Positions 15,890 to 25,720 of a DNA stretch of 64,000 nt are shown here, piece by piece; within the stretch, counting starts at the first letter, position 1, and each line of letters starts with the position of its first letter. The position numbers were made by a program, and so were the translations under genes. Location: NCBI GenBank assembly GCA_025758065.1, contig CP107199.1:2267501-2331500 (forward strand), in the 5' to 3' direction. The notes beneath the pieces were generated by a model that did not search any database, was not told the origin of the DNA, and saw only the letters and a program-made list of their open reading frames with translations. Source of the DNA: Lachnospiraceae bacterium (GTDB taxonomy: Bacteria; Bacillota; Clostridia; Lachnospirales; Lachnospiraceae).

Positions 15890-17548
15890 ATGCTTCTTGA
15901 ACTCCATGTGAAAAATCTGGCCCTTATTGAGAAGGCAGATGTAGAATTTGGAGAAGGACTGAATATACTCACCGGTGAGACTGGTGCAGGTAAATCGATC
16001 ATTATTGGTTCCGTCACCATGGCATTAGGGGGAAAAGCGTCAAAGGATGTAATACGCTGTGGGGCGGACCATGCATATATTGAGCTGATCTTTTCCGTTG
16101 ACAGTAAGGAAAAGAAAAAGGCGTTAATGCAGCTTGGAACAGAGCCGACAGAAGAGGGAATGGTGATTATTTCCAGAAAGATCATGCCTTCCCGCAGTGT
16201 CAGCCGTATTAACGATGAGACAGTGACCATGGCAAGACTCCGCCAGATCACAGGTCTTTTATTAGATATCCATGGTCAGCATGAGCATCAGTCTCTGCTG
16301 TATAAGTCAAAACATCTTGAGATCCTGGATGCCTATGTCAAGGCACAGACCCAGCCGGTGAAAAGGAAAATTGAAGAGGAATATAAGAATTACTGCAGGT
16401 TAAAGGAACGTCTTTTATCCTTTAAAACAGATGAGGATGCCAGACTGCGGGAGATGGATTTTCTGCGCTTTGAGATCCAGGAGATTGAAAACGGAGAGGT
16501 AAAAGAGGGGGAAGAGGAAGATCTGACCTTAAAATACCGGCGTTTTGCACATGCAAGAAGGATCGCAGAGGAACTGGAAAATGCCAGAGAGCTGCTGCAG
16601 CGTGATTTTGCGGCTCAGGCACTGCGCTCTGTAGAACAGGCGGCTGAGTACGATAAAGCATTAGAGGGGATACGGGACCAGCTTTATGATGCAGAAGCCA
16701 TTTTAAATGATGCTTCCAGGGAGATTTCATCTTATATGGGTTCTATGGAATTTGATGAAGAGGTATTCAGGATGACAGAAAGCCGTCTGGATCAGATCCA
16801 TGATCTTCAGAGAAAGTATGGAAATACCACGCAGTTAATGCTTGAAAATCTGGAAAAGAAGAAAAGCAGACTGGAAGAGCTGGAAAATTATGACGATTAC
16901 AGGGAAAAAACGGAAAAAGAGTTAAAAGAATCCCAGGATCGTCTGGAAGAACGCTGCGCAGAATTATCAGAGATACGTAAAACTGCATCCAGACATCTGG
17001 TTGAAAAGATCAAAAATGGATTGATGGACCTGAATTTTCTGGATGTACAGTTTGATATGGAATTTGACCGGCTGCCTCATTTTACAGCATCCGGTTATGA
17101 TGAAGCCCAGTTTCTGATCTCTACCAATCCGGGACAGCCGGTGCGCCCACTTATGGAAGTGGCCTCCGGGGGTGAATTATCCCGTATCATGCTGGCAATC
17201 AAAACGGTTCTGGCAGATTCAGATGATATCCCGACGCTTATTTTTGATGAGATCGATACAGGTATCAGCGGAAGAACAGCCCAGAAGGTTTCTGAGAAGC
17301 TTTCTTATATTGCAAAAAGCCATCAGGTGATCTGTATCACACATCTGCCTCAGATCGCGGCAATGGCAGATACTCATTTTGAGATCTGTAAAGCAGCCAG
17401 TGAAGGAAGTACAGCTACTTCGATCAGGCGCCTTGACAGGGAGCAGACAGTAGAGGAACTGGCAAGACTTCTTGGAGGAGCCAAGATCACAGATGCTGTT
17501 ATCCAGAATGCCCGCGAAATGAAGGAACTGGCAGATAAAACAAAATGA
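15890..17548 (+). CDS. recN: DNA repair protein RecN
   Basis: This 552-aa SMC-like ATPase acts in double-strand break repair. Walker A 'ILTGETGAGKSIIIGSV' lies near residue 29. Two long coiled-coil arms flank the centre (about 155-240 and 270-370). The C-terminal ABC head has 'MEVASGGELSRIMLAIKTVL' and Walker B 'PTLIFDEIDTGISG'. Length is typical. It starts 51 nt after argR with AGAGAGGG upstream and ends a transcription unit at the terminator beginning at 17641. Confidence 0.97.
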   Translation: MLLELHVKNLALIEKADVEFGEGLNILTGETGAGKSIIIGSVTMALGGKASKDVIRCGADHAYIELIFSVDSKEKKKALMQLGTEPTEEGMVIISRKIMPSRSVSRINDETVTMARLRQITGLLLDIHGQHEHQSLLYKSKHLEILDAYVKAQTQPVKRKIEEEYKNYCRLKERLLSFKTDEDARLREMDFLRFEIQEIENGEVKEGEEEDLTLKYRRFAHARRIAEELENARELLQRDFAAQALRSVEQAAEYDKALEGIRDQLYDAEAILNDASREISSYMGSMEFDEEVFRMTESRLDQIHDLQRKYGNTTQLMLENLEKKKSRLEELENYDDYREKTEKELKESQDRLEERCAELSEIRKTASRHLVEKIKNGLMDLNFLDVQFDMEFDRLPHFTASGYDEAQFLISTNPGQPVRPLMEVASGGELSRIMLAIKTVLADSDDIPTLIFDEIDTGISGRTAQKVSEKLSYIAKSHQVICITHLPQIAAMADTHFEICKAASEGSTATSIRRLDREQTVEELARLLGGAKITDAVIQNAREMKELADKTK

Positions 17549-17640
17549 GGCGCGGACAGACTTTTAAAGAGCACAATGTGTAATGCATAAGCAATAACCA
17601 AAATAAAACAGATTGGAACGACCTTTTACAGAACATACTA

Positions 17641-17683
17641 ACAGGGAGCGCAGGTTATCACAGCCTGCAGCTCCCTGTTTTTT
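17641..17683 (+). terminator. rho-independent terminator after recN
   Basis: Stem ACAGGGAG with CTCCCTGT is extended by GCAGG with CCTGC after a small bulge, then a run of T (17677-17683). Confidence 0.9.
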
Positions 17684-17758
17684 GCATAAAAAAGCCTGTA
17701 ACGGGCATGTGTGTTACCGGCTGAAAATGGAGAAGGAAATGTAGAAGGAGGTCGTTCT

Positions 17759-19036
17759 ATGAGGGGAAAATCTAACTTTTATAAGCATCTAATCCGGGTA
17801 TTCTGGCTGTCTCTGGTCATAGGAACAGTGGGGATCTGGTACTATGTGGACAAAAGCATACCGGACCGGATCAGTGTAACAGAACATGACCGGGAAGAAT
17901 TTACATTTTCCCTTCCATGGCGGGCTACTGTATACAGCGAAAGCGAGGAAGTGGCACTGGGAAATGAAAGCAATATCCCGGCGGATAGTATCACCATAAG
18001 CAGCAGAGAACCCTTTTCCATGTATGCAGGGAAAAAGGGAAGCTACCAGCTGGACCTGAAATTATTCGGTGTGATCAAATTTAAGAACATACAGGTAGAT
18101 GTGGTAGATACCACCAGACTGATCCCCTGTGGCAGTCCTGTGGGTATTTATTTAAAGTCAAGAGGGATCATGGTCATTGGCACCGGACGCATTACCGGGG
18201 AAAATGGGATGGAAATGGAACCGGCAGTGGGAAAATTAAAGTCAGGGGATTATATTGAGGCTTTTAACGGGCAGAAGCTTGGGTCAAAGGAAGAGCTGGC
18301 AGAGGCAGTAAGCCATTTTCAGGGGGAAAATGTTACATTAACAGTTCGCAGGAACGGGGAAGAAACAGAAGTTAGGATAAATCCGGTAAAAGGAACTGAC
18401 GGTTCCTGTAAATTAGGGGTATGGGTGCGGGATGATACCCAGGGGATCGGAACCGTGACCTATATGGATCTCAATGGGAAATTCGGGGCACTGGGACATG
18501 GAATCAGTGACAGTGACACCGGGGATCTGGTGGAGACCTCTGGCGGAAATCTTTATAATACCCAGATATTAGGAATTGAAAAGGGGAAAATAGGAACGCC
18601 GGGAATGCTTTCCGGGGTGATCTATTATGGGCCGAAGTCAGAGATTGGGACTGTAGCGGAAAATACAGATTATGGGATATTTGGAACTGTAAACCAGACT
18701 TTCTTAAAAGAACACAGGACCGATTCCATGGAGGCAGCCAGACGCCAGGAAGTAAAAACAGGACCTGCTCTGGTGCGTACCAGTATTTCAGGACAGGTGA
18801 AGGATTATTCTGTGGAAATACAGCGGATCGATATGACAGGAAATAAGAAAAATAAAAGCCTGGTGATCAAGATAACAGACCCGGAACTGTTAAATTTAAC
18901 AGGTGGGATCATCCAGGGAACCAGCGGTTCACCGTTAATACAAAACGGAAAGATCATCGGAGCCATTACCCATGTGTTTGTCCAGGATCCTACAAGAGGA
19001 TATGGGATATTGATCGAGGATATGATTTCCCACTAA
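17759..19036 (+). CDS. spoIVB: SpoIVB peptidase (S55 family)
   Basis: This 425-aa protein starts at ATG 17759 with AGGAGG just upstream; an ATG at 17711 is not needed. One membrane segment (about residues 14-32) is followed by a PDZ domain (about 135-205, 'LKSGDYIEAFNGQKLGSKEEL') and the S55 serine peptidase domain. The catalytic His lies in 'ALGHGISDSDTGDLVE' and the catalytic Ser in 'GTSGSPLIQNGKIIGAITHV'. SpoIVB is secreted from the forespore and triggers pro-sigma-K processing. It is followed by spo0A, as in most endospore formers. Confidence 0.96.
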   Translation: MRGKSNFYKHLIRVFWLSLVIGTVGIWYYVDKSIPDRISVTEHDREEFTFSLPWRATVYSESEEVALGNESNIPADSITISSREPFSMYAGKKGSYQLDLKLFGVIKFKNIQVDVVDTTRLIPCGSPVGIYLKSRGIMVIGTGRITGENGMEMEPAVGKLKSGDYIEAFNGQKLGSKEELAEAVSHFQGENVTLTVRRNGEETEVRINPVKGTDGSCKLGVWVRDDTQGIGTVTYMDLNGKFGALGHGISDSDTGDLVETSGGNLYNTQILGIEKGKIGTPGMLSGVIYYGPKSEIGTVAENTDYGIFGTVNQTFLKEHRTDSMEAARRQEVKTGPALVRTSISGQVKDYSVEIQRIDMTGNKKNKSLVIKITDPELLNLTGGIIQGTSGSPLIQNGKIIGAITHVFVQDPTRGYGILIEDMISH

Positions 19037-19142
19037 ATTGAAGTCGCAAATCTATAAAAATTGATAAAATTCCACAATTTCACATAATAAACAATAACTG
19101 TTAAAGAAATGTTAAGATGTCTAAAAATGCGGTGGTTTTTTA

Positions 19143-19172
19143 TTGAAATATGACGATATTTGCTTTTATAAT
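19143..19172 (+). promoter_or_regulatory. sigma-A-type promoter for spo0A
   Basis: TTGAAA (19143-19148), an 18-bp spacer and TATAAT (19167-19172) lie 84 nt before the spo0A start. No exact 0A box (TGTCGAA) was found; TGACGAT within the spacer is the closest partial match. Confidence 0.65.
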
Positions 19173-19256
19173 ATCAACTATAAAAGACTTAATGCGGCAG
19201 AGTGATGAAGAATATGAATAAATGAAATCGCGTTAAAGGATGCAGGAGGTAGAAGC

Positions 19257-20099
19257 ATGGAAAATGTAAATGTTGTGATCGTAGATGATAACCCTATGAT
19301 ATTAAACACGCTAGATGAAATGATAAGTTCTGAAGCCGGACTTTCAGTGATCGGCAGGGCAGATAATGGAAAAGATGCCATTGACATGATAAAAGATACC
19401 GAACCTGACGTGGTTTTACTGGATCTGGTCATGCCGAGAGTAGATGGTATTACTGTGGTTGAAAACATCAAGAAGAAAACGTCTATGTTTAAAAATCCGG
19501 CATTTATCATTTTAAGTGCTGTAGGCGGGGAACAGATGACAGAGGAATCCTTTAAGGCAGGTGCCAATTATTTCATTATGAAGCCTTTCGACAGGGATAT
19601 TCTGGTAAATAAGATCCGCCGCATTGGAAAACGCCCGTCCCGCCCGGTTATGGGAAAGGTGTTAGAGGCGCCACAGAAAGCATCTACACCGGAAGAGGAA
19701 AAATATAACAAGGAAGAGTACTTAAAAGAGCATTTGGAGACAGATATTACCAAAATGCTCCATGAATTAGGTATACCGGCACACATAAAAGGTTATCAGT
19801 ATCTGCGGGATGCCATCACTATGGTAGTAAAAGACCGGGAAATGATGGAAGCTGTGACCAAGATCCTGTATCCTGAGATCGCAAAGAAAAATCTCACCAG
19901 CTCCAGTCGCGTAGAGCGGGCTATCCGTCATGCGATCGAGGTTGCCTGGGGCAGAGGAAGCCTGGAAGTGATCGATGAGCTGTTCGGATATACCATCAGT
20001 ACGGGAAAGGGAAAGCCGACAAATTCAGAATTTATTGCCCTGATCGCCGATAAGATATGTCTGGATTATAAAAAGATAGGTGTGGACCTAAGCGCGTAA
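19257..20099 (+). CDS. spo0A: sporulation master regulator Spo0A
   Basis: This 280-aa response regulator is the key switch into sporulation. The receiver domain (1-125) has D10/D11, phosphoacceptor D56 in 'VVLLDLVMP' and the lysine in 'FIMKPFDRD'. A linker leads to the C-terminal DNA-binding domain (about 160-280) with the near-invariant recognition helix 'SRVERAIRHAIEVAWGRG'. The strong RBS GGAGG lies at 19245-19249. A sigma-A-type promoter is upstream. The intergenic region is AT-rich and holds no other gene. Confidence 0.98.
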   Translation: MENVNVVIVDDNPMILNTLDEMISSEAGLSVIGRADNGKDAIDMIKDTEPDVVLLDLVMPRVDGITVVENIKKKTSMFKNPAFIILSAVGGEQMTEESFKAGANYFIMKPFDRDILVNKIRRIGKRPSRPVMGKVLEAPQKASTPEEEKYNKEEYLKEHLETDITKMLHELGIPAHIKGYQYLRDAITMVVKDREMMEAVTKILYPEIAKKNLTSSSRVERAIRHAIEVAWGRGSLEVIDELFGYTISTGKGKPTNSEFIALIADKICLDYKKIGVDLSA

Positions 20100-20212
20100 A
20101 GATTTTGTTAAAAAAAATTTACGAATAAATTCTTTCTTATTTCCCAAAAGTACGGTATACTATAGGAGATTAAGGCAAAACGCCGCCTGTAACCCAGGAG
20201 AGGGAGGTTTGG

Positions 20213-21655
20213 ATGAAAAGGATTTTATTTGCAGCATCTGAAGCAGTACCATTTATAAAAACAGGGGGATTGGCAGATGTAGTTGGCTCACTTCCAAAGT
20301 GTTTCGACAAGAGATACTTTGATGTAAGAGTTATTATTCCAAAGTACCTGTGCATTAAGCAGGAATGGCGGGACAAGATGCAGTATGTGGACCATTTCTA
20401 TATGGACTACTTAGGACAGAGCCGTTATGTAGGTATCCTGCAGTATGTACATGAGGGGATTACATTTTACTTTATTGATAACGAAAGCTATTTTAACGGA
20501 CCCAAACCATATGGGGACTGGTATTGGGATCTGGAGAAATTCTGTTTCTTTTGCAGGGCAGCGCTTTCTGCACTGCCGGTGATCGGATTCCAGCCGGATA
20601 TAGTACACTGTCATGACTGGCAGACTGGTCTGATCCCGGTTCTGTTAAAGGACAGCTTCCATGGCGGGGATTTTTACCGCAATATGAAATCTGTCATTAC
20701 CATCCATAACCTGAAATTTCAGGGCGTATGGGATGTAAAGACCATTCAGAGATTTACCGAACTGCCGGATTATTATTTCACACCGGATAAGCTGGAGGCA
20801 TATAAAGACGGCAATCTGTTAAAGGGCGGTATCGTTTATGCAGATGCGATCACTACTGTAAGCAACACCTACGCAGAGGAGATCAAGATGCCATTTTATG
20901 GCGAAGGTCTGGATGGACTGATGCGTGCAAGGGCAAACAGCCTGCGGGGTATTGTAAATGGCATTGATTATGATGAGTTTAACCCGGAAACAGACCGTTA
21001 TATTGTACAGCCGTATACAGCAAAGAATTTCCGCAAGGAAAAGGTGAAAAATAAGAAAGCCCTTCAGCAGCAGTTAGGACTTCCTGTAGATGAGAAGAAG
21101 TTCATGGTAGGCATTGTTTCCCGTCTTACCGACCAGAAGGGACTTGACCTGGTACAGGGCGTTATGGATGAGCTTTGCAGCGATGATATGCAGCTGGTAG
21201 TATTAGGAACCGGCGATGAACGTTATGAGAATATGTTCCGCCATTATGACTGGAAATACCATGACCGTGTATCTGCCCAGATCTACTATTCTGAGGAAAT
21301 GTCTCATCGCATTTATGCAGGTTGTGATGCATTCCTGATGCCGTCCTTATTTGAACCATGTGGTTTAAGCCAGCTGATGGCCCTGCGTTACGGTACAGTG
21401 CCTATTGTCAGGGAGACAGGCGGTTTAAGAGATACCGTACAGCCGTATAATGAATTTGAAAGCACAGGAACAGGCTTCTCTTTTGCAAACTATAATGCAC
21501 ATGAGATGCTTGGAAGCGTGCGCTATGCAAAATATATTTACTACAACAAACGCCGTGAGTGGAATAAGATCATAGACCGTGATATGGCAGCTGATTTCTC
21601 CTGGGGAACTTCTGCAGCCAGGTATCAGGAACTTTATGACTGGCTCATCGGCTAA
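20213..21655 (+). CDS. glgA: glycogen synthase (ADP-glucose)
   Basis: This 480-aa GT5 glycosyltransferase extends alpha-1,4-glucan from ADP-glucose. The N-terminal 'KTGGLADVVGSLPKCF' is the nucleotide-sugar binding motif; 'CHDWQTGLIPVLL' and 'ITTVSNTYAEEI' follow. The C-terminal half has 'GIVSRLTDQKGLDLV' and 'FLMPSLFEPCGLSQLMALRYGT' with the conserved catalytic glutamate. Length matches bacterial GlgA. A strong RBS (GAGGGAGG) precedes ATG 20213. No other glg gene is adjacent, so it is probably monocistronic; TATACT at 20156-20161 may be its -10 box. Confidence 0.97.
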   Translation: MKRILFAASEAVPFIKTGGLADVVGSLPKCFDKRYFDVRVIIPKYLCIKQEWRDKMQYVDHFYMDYLGQSRYVGILQYVHEGITFYFIDNESYFNGPKPYGDWYWDLEKFCFFCRAALSALPVIGFQPDIVHCHDWQTGLIPVLLKDSFHGGDFYRNMKSVITIHNLKFQGVWDVKTIQRFTELPDYYFTPDKLEAYKDGNLLKGGIVYADAITTVSNTYAEEIKMPFYGEGLDGLMRARANSLRGIVNGIDYDEFNPETDRYIVQPYTAKNFRKEKVKNKKALQQQLGLPVDEKKFMVGIVSRLTDQKGLDLVQGVMDELCSDDMQLVVLGTGDERYENMFRHYDWKYHDRVSAQIYYSEEMSHRIYAGCDAFLMPSLFEPCGLSQLMALRYGTVPIVRETGGLRDTVQPYNEFESTGTGFSFANYNAHEMLGSVRYAKYIYYNKRREWNKIIDRDMAADFSWGTSAARYQELYDWLIG

Positions 21656-21717
21656 AGTATCAAGTCAGGCGCTGCCGTTTTTATGGGCAGCCATATTTAG
21701 AAAGAGGTGTGACACTC

Positions 21718-22248
21718 ATGGAAATGCCGGAAGCAAATGAATATATAAGTGATCCGGAGTACATGGAGTGTGTGTCAGATATATTGGACCATCCTGTATT
21801 CCAGTCCATGGATCAGTACATACAGCATGGTACTACAACCTGTAAATGTCATTGCATACAGGTATCATATCTGGCCTATACATGGTGTAAGAGATTTGGA
21901 GGAAACTGGAGGAGCGCTGCAAGAGCAGGGCTTCTCCATGATCTTTTTTTATACGACTGGCATACACATGCCAGGGAGACAGGAGATCATTTCCATGGTT
22001 TTACCCATCCGCGTACTGCCATGGAAAATGCAAAGCAGTATTTTGAACTGACAGAAGAAGAAAAGGATGCGATCCTGCGTCATATGTGGCCGCTGACACC
22101 GGTTCCGCCGTCAACGAGAGCGGGGTATGCGGTCACTTTTGCCGATAAAATGTGCTGTGTGGAGGAGACAAAAGCCACTGTAAGGCGGCTGGCAGCTGTG
22201 CCGGGGCATATTTTATTTGCACAGGCGGCAGAAAGGGGAAAATTTTAA
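21718..22248 (+). CDS. HD-domain phosphohydrolase-like protein
   Basis: This 176-aa protein starts at ATG 21718 (RBS AGAGG about 10 nt upstream). The HD motif is 'AARAGLLHDLFLYDW' near residue 78, with upstream His residues in 'CKCHCIQVSYLAY' and a downstream Asp in 'VTFADKMCCVEE', matching an H-HD-D metal site. Such proteins are metal-dependent phosphohydrolases of unknown substrate in many Firmicutes. It lies 3 nt before the divergent-PAP2 gene, so the two are likely co-transcribed. Confidence 0.8.
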   Translation: MEMPEANEYISDPEYMECVSDILDHPVFQSMDQYIQHGTTTCKCHCIQVSYLAYTWCKRFGGNWRSAARAGLLHDLFLYDWHTHARETGDHFHGFTHPRTAMENAKQYFELTEEEKDAILRHMWPLTPVPPSTRAGYAVTFADKMCCVEETKATVRRLAAVPGHILFAQAAERGKF

Positions 22249-22251
22249 AAT

Positions 22252-22710
22252 ATGGATACATGGAAAGCAATGCTGGGAAATCAGGTTCTGGTCAGCGCTG
22301 TAGTGGGCTGGACCGTAGCACAGGTATTAAAGACCCTGATCGACTTTGCTTTAAATAAAAGTTTCAATGCAGAACGTCTGGTAGGTTCCGGCGGTATGCC
22401 AAGTTCTCATTCAGCTACTGTTTGCGGACTGACAACTGCAGCGGGGTTAAAATATGGTGCCGGTTCTTTTGAATTTGCCATATCCTTTATACTGTCCATG
22501 GTAGTCATGTATGATGCAGTAGGCGTAAGACAGGAAACAGGAAAACAGGCCAGACTGTTAAATTCCATTCTCCTTGAAAATCCTCTGAAATTAAGCGGTG
22601 AGGTGCTTCAGCAGAAGTTAAAGGAATATGTGGGCCATACACCGATCCAGGTGTTTGCAGGAGCTGTTCTGGGGATCATTTTAGCACTTGTTATAAATAA
22701 CTATTATTAA
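22252..22710 (+). CDS. divergent PAP2 family membrane protein (YuiD / DUF212)
   Basis: This 152-aa membrane protein has about four hydrophobic segments. 'GSGGMPSSHSATVCGLTTAAGL' and 'YDAVGVRQETGKQARLLN' are the conserved phosphatase-like motifs of this family, which is related to PAP2 phosphatases and haloperoxidases. It may act on a lipid phosphate, but no substrate is established. It lies 3 nt after the HD protein and about 20 nt before the next membrane protein. Confidence 0.85.
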   Translation: MDTWKAMLGNQVLVSAVVGWTVAQVLKTLIDFALNKSFNAERLVGSGGMPSSHSATVCGLTTAAGLKYGAGSFEFAISFILSMVVMYDAVGVRQETGKQARLLNSILLENPLKLSGEVLQQKLKEYVGHTPIQVFAGAVLGIILALVINNYY

Positions 22711-22730
22711 ATTTCCCTTTGGAGGAACCA

Positions 22731-23297
22731 ATGAGTATTTTTAATTATGTAAACTGGTTTTTTATGTACAGCTTTCTGGGATATCTTCTGGAATGTATTG
22801 TACTCACAATCGAATATAAGAAGCCTGTGGTGGACCGTGGTTTTGGCCATGGCCCCTTTTGTATCATATACGGCTTCGGCGCAGTAGGCGCATGCCTGCT
22901 GTTGAGCCCGTTATCAGATCATCCGGTAGAACTGTATACAGCATCTATGACTATGGCAACTACCATGGAGCTGATCACAGCCAATGTGATGATCCGCCTG
23001 TTTGGAAGCTTCTGGTGGGATTACAGCCACAAGCCATTTAACTACAGGGGCATCATCTGTCTGGAGAGCAGTCTTGCATGGGGACTTTTAGGCCTGTTTT
23101 TCTTTTATTATCTGGACGGCTGGGTCCGCACTGCAGTAGGTTATATTCCGGGCCGGATCAGCGCAGTGATGGCAGTTGCCCTTACTTTATTCTATCTCTG
23201 TGACTTTTTTTGGTGCATCCGTATGCGTCTTGGTGTGCCGGAAGGCGGAGAAGATGAAGAATGCGAAGAGACAGTAGGAAGACTAAAGGTATACTGA
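22731..23297 (+). CDS. putative ABC-transporter-type permease (CmpB-like membrane protein)
   Basis: This 188-aa polytopic protein starts at ATG 22731 with TTGGAGG upstream. About five membrane segments are visible. 'YSFLGYLLECIVLTIEYKKPVVDRGF' and 'GPFCIIYGFGAVGA' fit the family annotated as putative ABC-transporter type IV, common in Clostridia; transport function is not demonstrated. It is followed by maf after 1 nt, suggesting co-transcription. Confidence 0.7.
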   Translation: MSIFNYVNWFFMYSFLGYLLECIVLTIEYKKPVVDRGFGHGPFCIIYGFGAVGACLLLSPLSDHPVELYTASMTMATTMELITANVMIRLFGSFWWDYSHKPFNYRGIICLESSLAWGLLGLFFFYYLDGWVRTAVGYIPGRISAVMAVALTLFYLCDFFWCIRMRLGVPEGGEDEECEETVGRLKVY

Positions 23298-23298
23298 T

Positions 23299-23946
23299 AT
23301 GGAATTAAAGGAAAGCCTGAAGGAGTGGAAGGTAGTTCTGGCTTCTGCTTCTCCAAGAAGAAAAGAACTTTTGGAACAGATCGGCATTATCCCTGATATC
23401 CGTCCAAGTACAGTGGAAGAGGAGAAAAATGAGGAAGAACCGTCAAAGCTGGTGGAAAATCTTTCTTATATAAAGGCTGCAGATGTGGCTTCCAGATGTG
23501 AGGCTGGAACACTGGTGATCGGAGCAGATACGGTAGTTGCTGTATGCCCGAAGGGGGAAGAAAGACCTGTGATCCTTGGAAAACCGGGGAACGCAGAAAA
23601 TGCAGGAAACATGATCCGCCAGATCCAGGGCCATGTACATCAGGTGTATACAGGTGTGACCGTTATCCTTTGTCAGGAAGCCGGGTCATACGCAGGAAGC
23701 ACATTTTCTGAAAAGACGGATGTAGAGGTCTATGATATGGAAGATGGGGAGATCGCAGCTTATGTAAGTACAGGTGAACCACTTGATAAGGCTGGCGCTT
23801 ATGGGATCCAGGGAAGCTTTGCAGCTTATATCAGGGGGATCCATGGAGATTATACCAATGTAGTGGGGCTTCCCTTAGGGCGGCTGTGCCATGAGATAAA
23901 GAAACTTCTGGAGGAACAGGAAAATGATCAAGCTGGTCGTAACTGA
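23299..23946 (+). CDS. maf: Maf-family nucleotide pyrophosphatase
   Basis: This 215-aa protein has the Maf N-terminal signature 'LASASPRRKELLEQIG', then 'VIGADTVV', 'YTGVTVIL' and 'DKAGAYGIQG'. Maf proteins hydrolyse dTTP/UTP or modified nucleotides, a house-cleaning role sometimes linked to septum formation. It starts 1 nt after the upstream stop and overlaps the next gene by 23 nt in another frame, so the two are tightly coupled. Confidence 0.94.
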   Translation: MELKESLKEWKVVLASASPRRKELLEQIGIIPDIRPSTVEEEKNEEEPSKLVENLSYIKAADVASRCEAGTLVIGADTVVAVCPKGEERPVILGKPGNAENAGNMIRQIQGHVHQVYTGVTVILCQEAGSYAGSTFSEKTDVEVYDMEDGEIAAYVSTGEPLDKAGAYGIQGSFAAYIRGIHGDYTNVVGLPLGRLCHEIKKLLEEQENDQAGRN

Positions 23947-24709
23947 TGTAGATGGAACTCTGGTTGAAGATGGTTCTCCCAATATCGATCCAGAATTATT
24001 TGAGACTATTTTAAAGTTAAGGGAAAAAGGTATCCAGTTTGCAGTTGCCAGCGGAAGACCGTGGGCCAGTGTAGAGCGTACCTTTGACCCGGTGAAGAAA
24101 AAGGTGTTTTATATTGCCAATAATGGCTCTTATATCGGCTGTTATGGCAGAAGCCTGTATGTATATCCCATTGACCGCCAGATCATGAAACGTCTGATCT
24201 TAGCTGTGCGCCAGATTCCAGGACTTTCCATGGTGTATGCGGCAGCAGACGGGGATTATACAGAGTCCAAAAATGAGGCGCTGTGTAACTGGCTGGTGGA
24301 AAGCTATAAATTTAATCTTCGCAGGGTAGATGATCTGTTAGAGGTTGCAGAGGACTGCACCAAGCTTTCTATTTATAAAGACAGCGGTGTGGAAGCGGCT
24401 GCAAGGTCTCTTGTAGAAGAGTTTAAGGATATTTTACAGATTTCATGTGCCGGGGATATGTGGCTTGACTGTATGGCAAAAGATGTAAATAAGGGGCATG
24501 CAGTAAAGGTGATCCAGGACAGTCTGGGGATAAAACCAGAAGAGACCATGGCTTTTGGTGATCAGTTAAATGATGTGGAAATGTTAAAGCAGGCTTATTA
24601 CAGCTTTGCAGTGGCAAATGCCAGGGATGAAGTGAAAAAAGCAGCCAGATTTCAGGCTGATAGCAATGTAAATAATGGGGTTTTAAAAATTTTACAGAAG
24701 CTGCTGTAA
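23924..24709 (+). CDS. Cof-type HAD-superfamily hydrolase
   Basis: This 261-aa protein begins with HAD motif I 'VVTDVDGTLVEDG' (nucleophile Asp). Motif II is within 'FAVASGRPWASV', and the C-terminal 'KGHAVKVIQDSLGIKPEETMAFGDQLNDVEML' provides motifs III and IV. The layout is the Cof subfamily (IIB cap), phosphatases of sugar phosphates or related small molecules. The exact substrate is unknown. It overlaps maf by 23 nt. Confidence 0.92.
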   Translation: MIKLVVTDVDGTLVEDGSPNIDPELFETILKLREKGIQFAVASGRPWASVERTFDPVKKKVFYIANNGSYIGCYGRSLYVYPIDRQIMKRLILAVRQIPGLSMVYAAADGDYTESKNEALCNWLVESYKFNLRRVDDLLEVAEDCTKLSIYKDSGVEAAARSLVEEFKDILQISCAGDMWLDCMAKDVNKGHAVKVIQDSLGIKPEETMAFGDQLNDVEMLKQAYYSFAVANARDEVKKAARFQADSNVNNGVLKILQKLL

Positions 24710-24723
24710 AAAGGAGTTAAGGA

Positions 24724-25707
24724 TTGCAGAGTAATAAATACAGGATGAGACGGGGCACATTGCTGGCCGTGAGTATGCTTCTGTTTTGCATTTCCCTTCT
24801 TTCCGGCTGCGGTAAACTGCCGGAGGGGATGTTAAAACAGGAAAAAGAGCTTTACACACAGGGACAGATCCGCATGATCGCGGCAACAGAGAGGAATCGT
24901 TATCAGAACTTATATACAGGACAGCTATGGTCGGTGACAGCAGATGGACAGGGAAATACCTTTGAGTCTCTTTTAAAGAGCCAGATCGGTCAGTTTTTAG
25001 AGGAGCTGGCTGTAGTGGATCGCATGGCAGATGAACAGGGCATCCAGCTTACAAGTCAGGACGAGGATGATATTAACAATCTTGCAGAAGAATATTATAC
25101 AGGTCTTTCAAAAGAAGATCTGGCATATATGCAGGTGTCAAAGGATGAGGTTCTGGATCTTTACCGGAAATATTACCGGGCAGATAAGACGGTAAGCCAG
25201 ATGACAGAAAGCAAGAACCTGGAAGTCAGTGATGCGGAGGCAAAGGTGATCCAGGTAGAACGGATCGAAACAGATTCCCGGGAAAAAGCAGAAGAACTTT
25301 TGCTCCAGGCAAGTGAGGAAAAATCAGATTTTACTTCTATCGCAGAGAAAAATTCCCTGAACAGCCAGATAAAGTTTCAACTGGAGTGGGGACCGGACCT
25401 GAAAGAACCGGACAGGTCGGCCTTTGCTTTAGAGGCAGATGAGATCAGTGATATTATAGAAAAAGACGGTCGTTTTTATATCCAGAAATGTGTGAATGCC
25501 TATGACCAGCAGGCAACTGCCCTGCGCAAGGAGCGGCTGGCCCAGAAAAAGAAAACAGAGGCATTTCAGGAGATATATCTGCCGTATCAGGAAAAATACA
25601 GAGTCCGCCTGGATGGGGATGTCTGGGAAAATATTGATTTTTCAGCAGGAGAAGGCTGTAACAGTGACAACTTTTTCTCCTTGTATCACAGTTATTTCAG
25701 CAAATAA
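24724..25707 (+). CDS. PrsA/SurA-like foldase lipoprotein
   Basis: This 327-aa protein starts at TTG 24724, which has AAAAGGAG at 24709-24716. The signal peptide ends in a good lipobox 'SLLSGC' at about residue 28, so it should be lipid-anchored outside the cell. The remainder is helical and acidic; 'AKVIQVERIETDSREKAEELLLQ' followed by 'FTSIAEKNS' and 'GRFYIQKCVNAYDQQATA' resembles a divergent parvulin domain. A foldase role for exported proteins is inferred. It is followed 13 nt later by an exported wall-binding protein. Confidence 0.7.
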   Translation: MQSNKYRMRRGTLLAVSMLLFCISLLSGCGKLPEGMLKQEKELYTQGQIRMIAATERNRYQNLYTGQLWSVTADGQGNTFESLLKSQIGQFLEELAVVDRMADEQGIQLTSQDEDDINNLAEEYYTGLSKEDLAYMQVSKDEVLDLYRKYYRADKTVSQMTESKNLEVSDAEAKVIQVERIETDSREKAEELLLQASEEKSDFTSIAEKNSLNSQIKFQLEWGPDLKEPDRSAFALEADEISDIIEKDGRFYIQKCVNAYDQQATALRKERLAQKKKTEAFQEIYLPYQEKYRVRLDGDVWENIDFSAGEGCNSDNFFSLYHSYFSK

Positions 25708-25720
25708 GGGGGTAGATTAA

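Noticed and set aside
19037..19256. Spo0A-binding boxes upstream of spo0A
   Set aside because: No exact TGTCGAA or complement was found, only partial matches.
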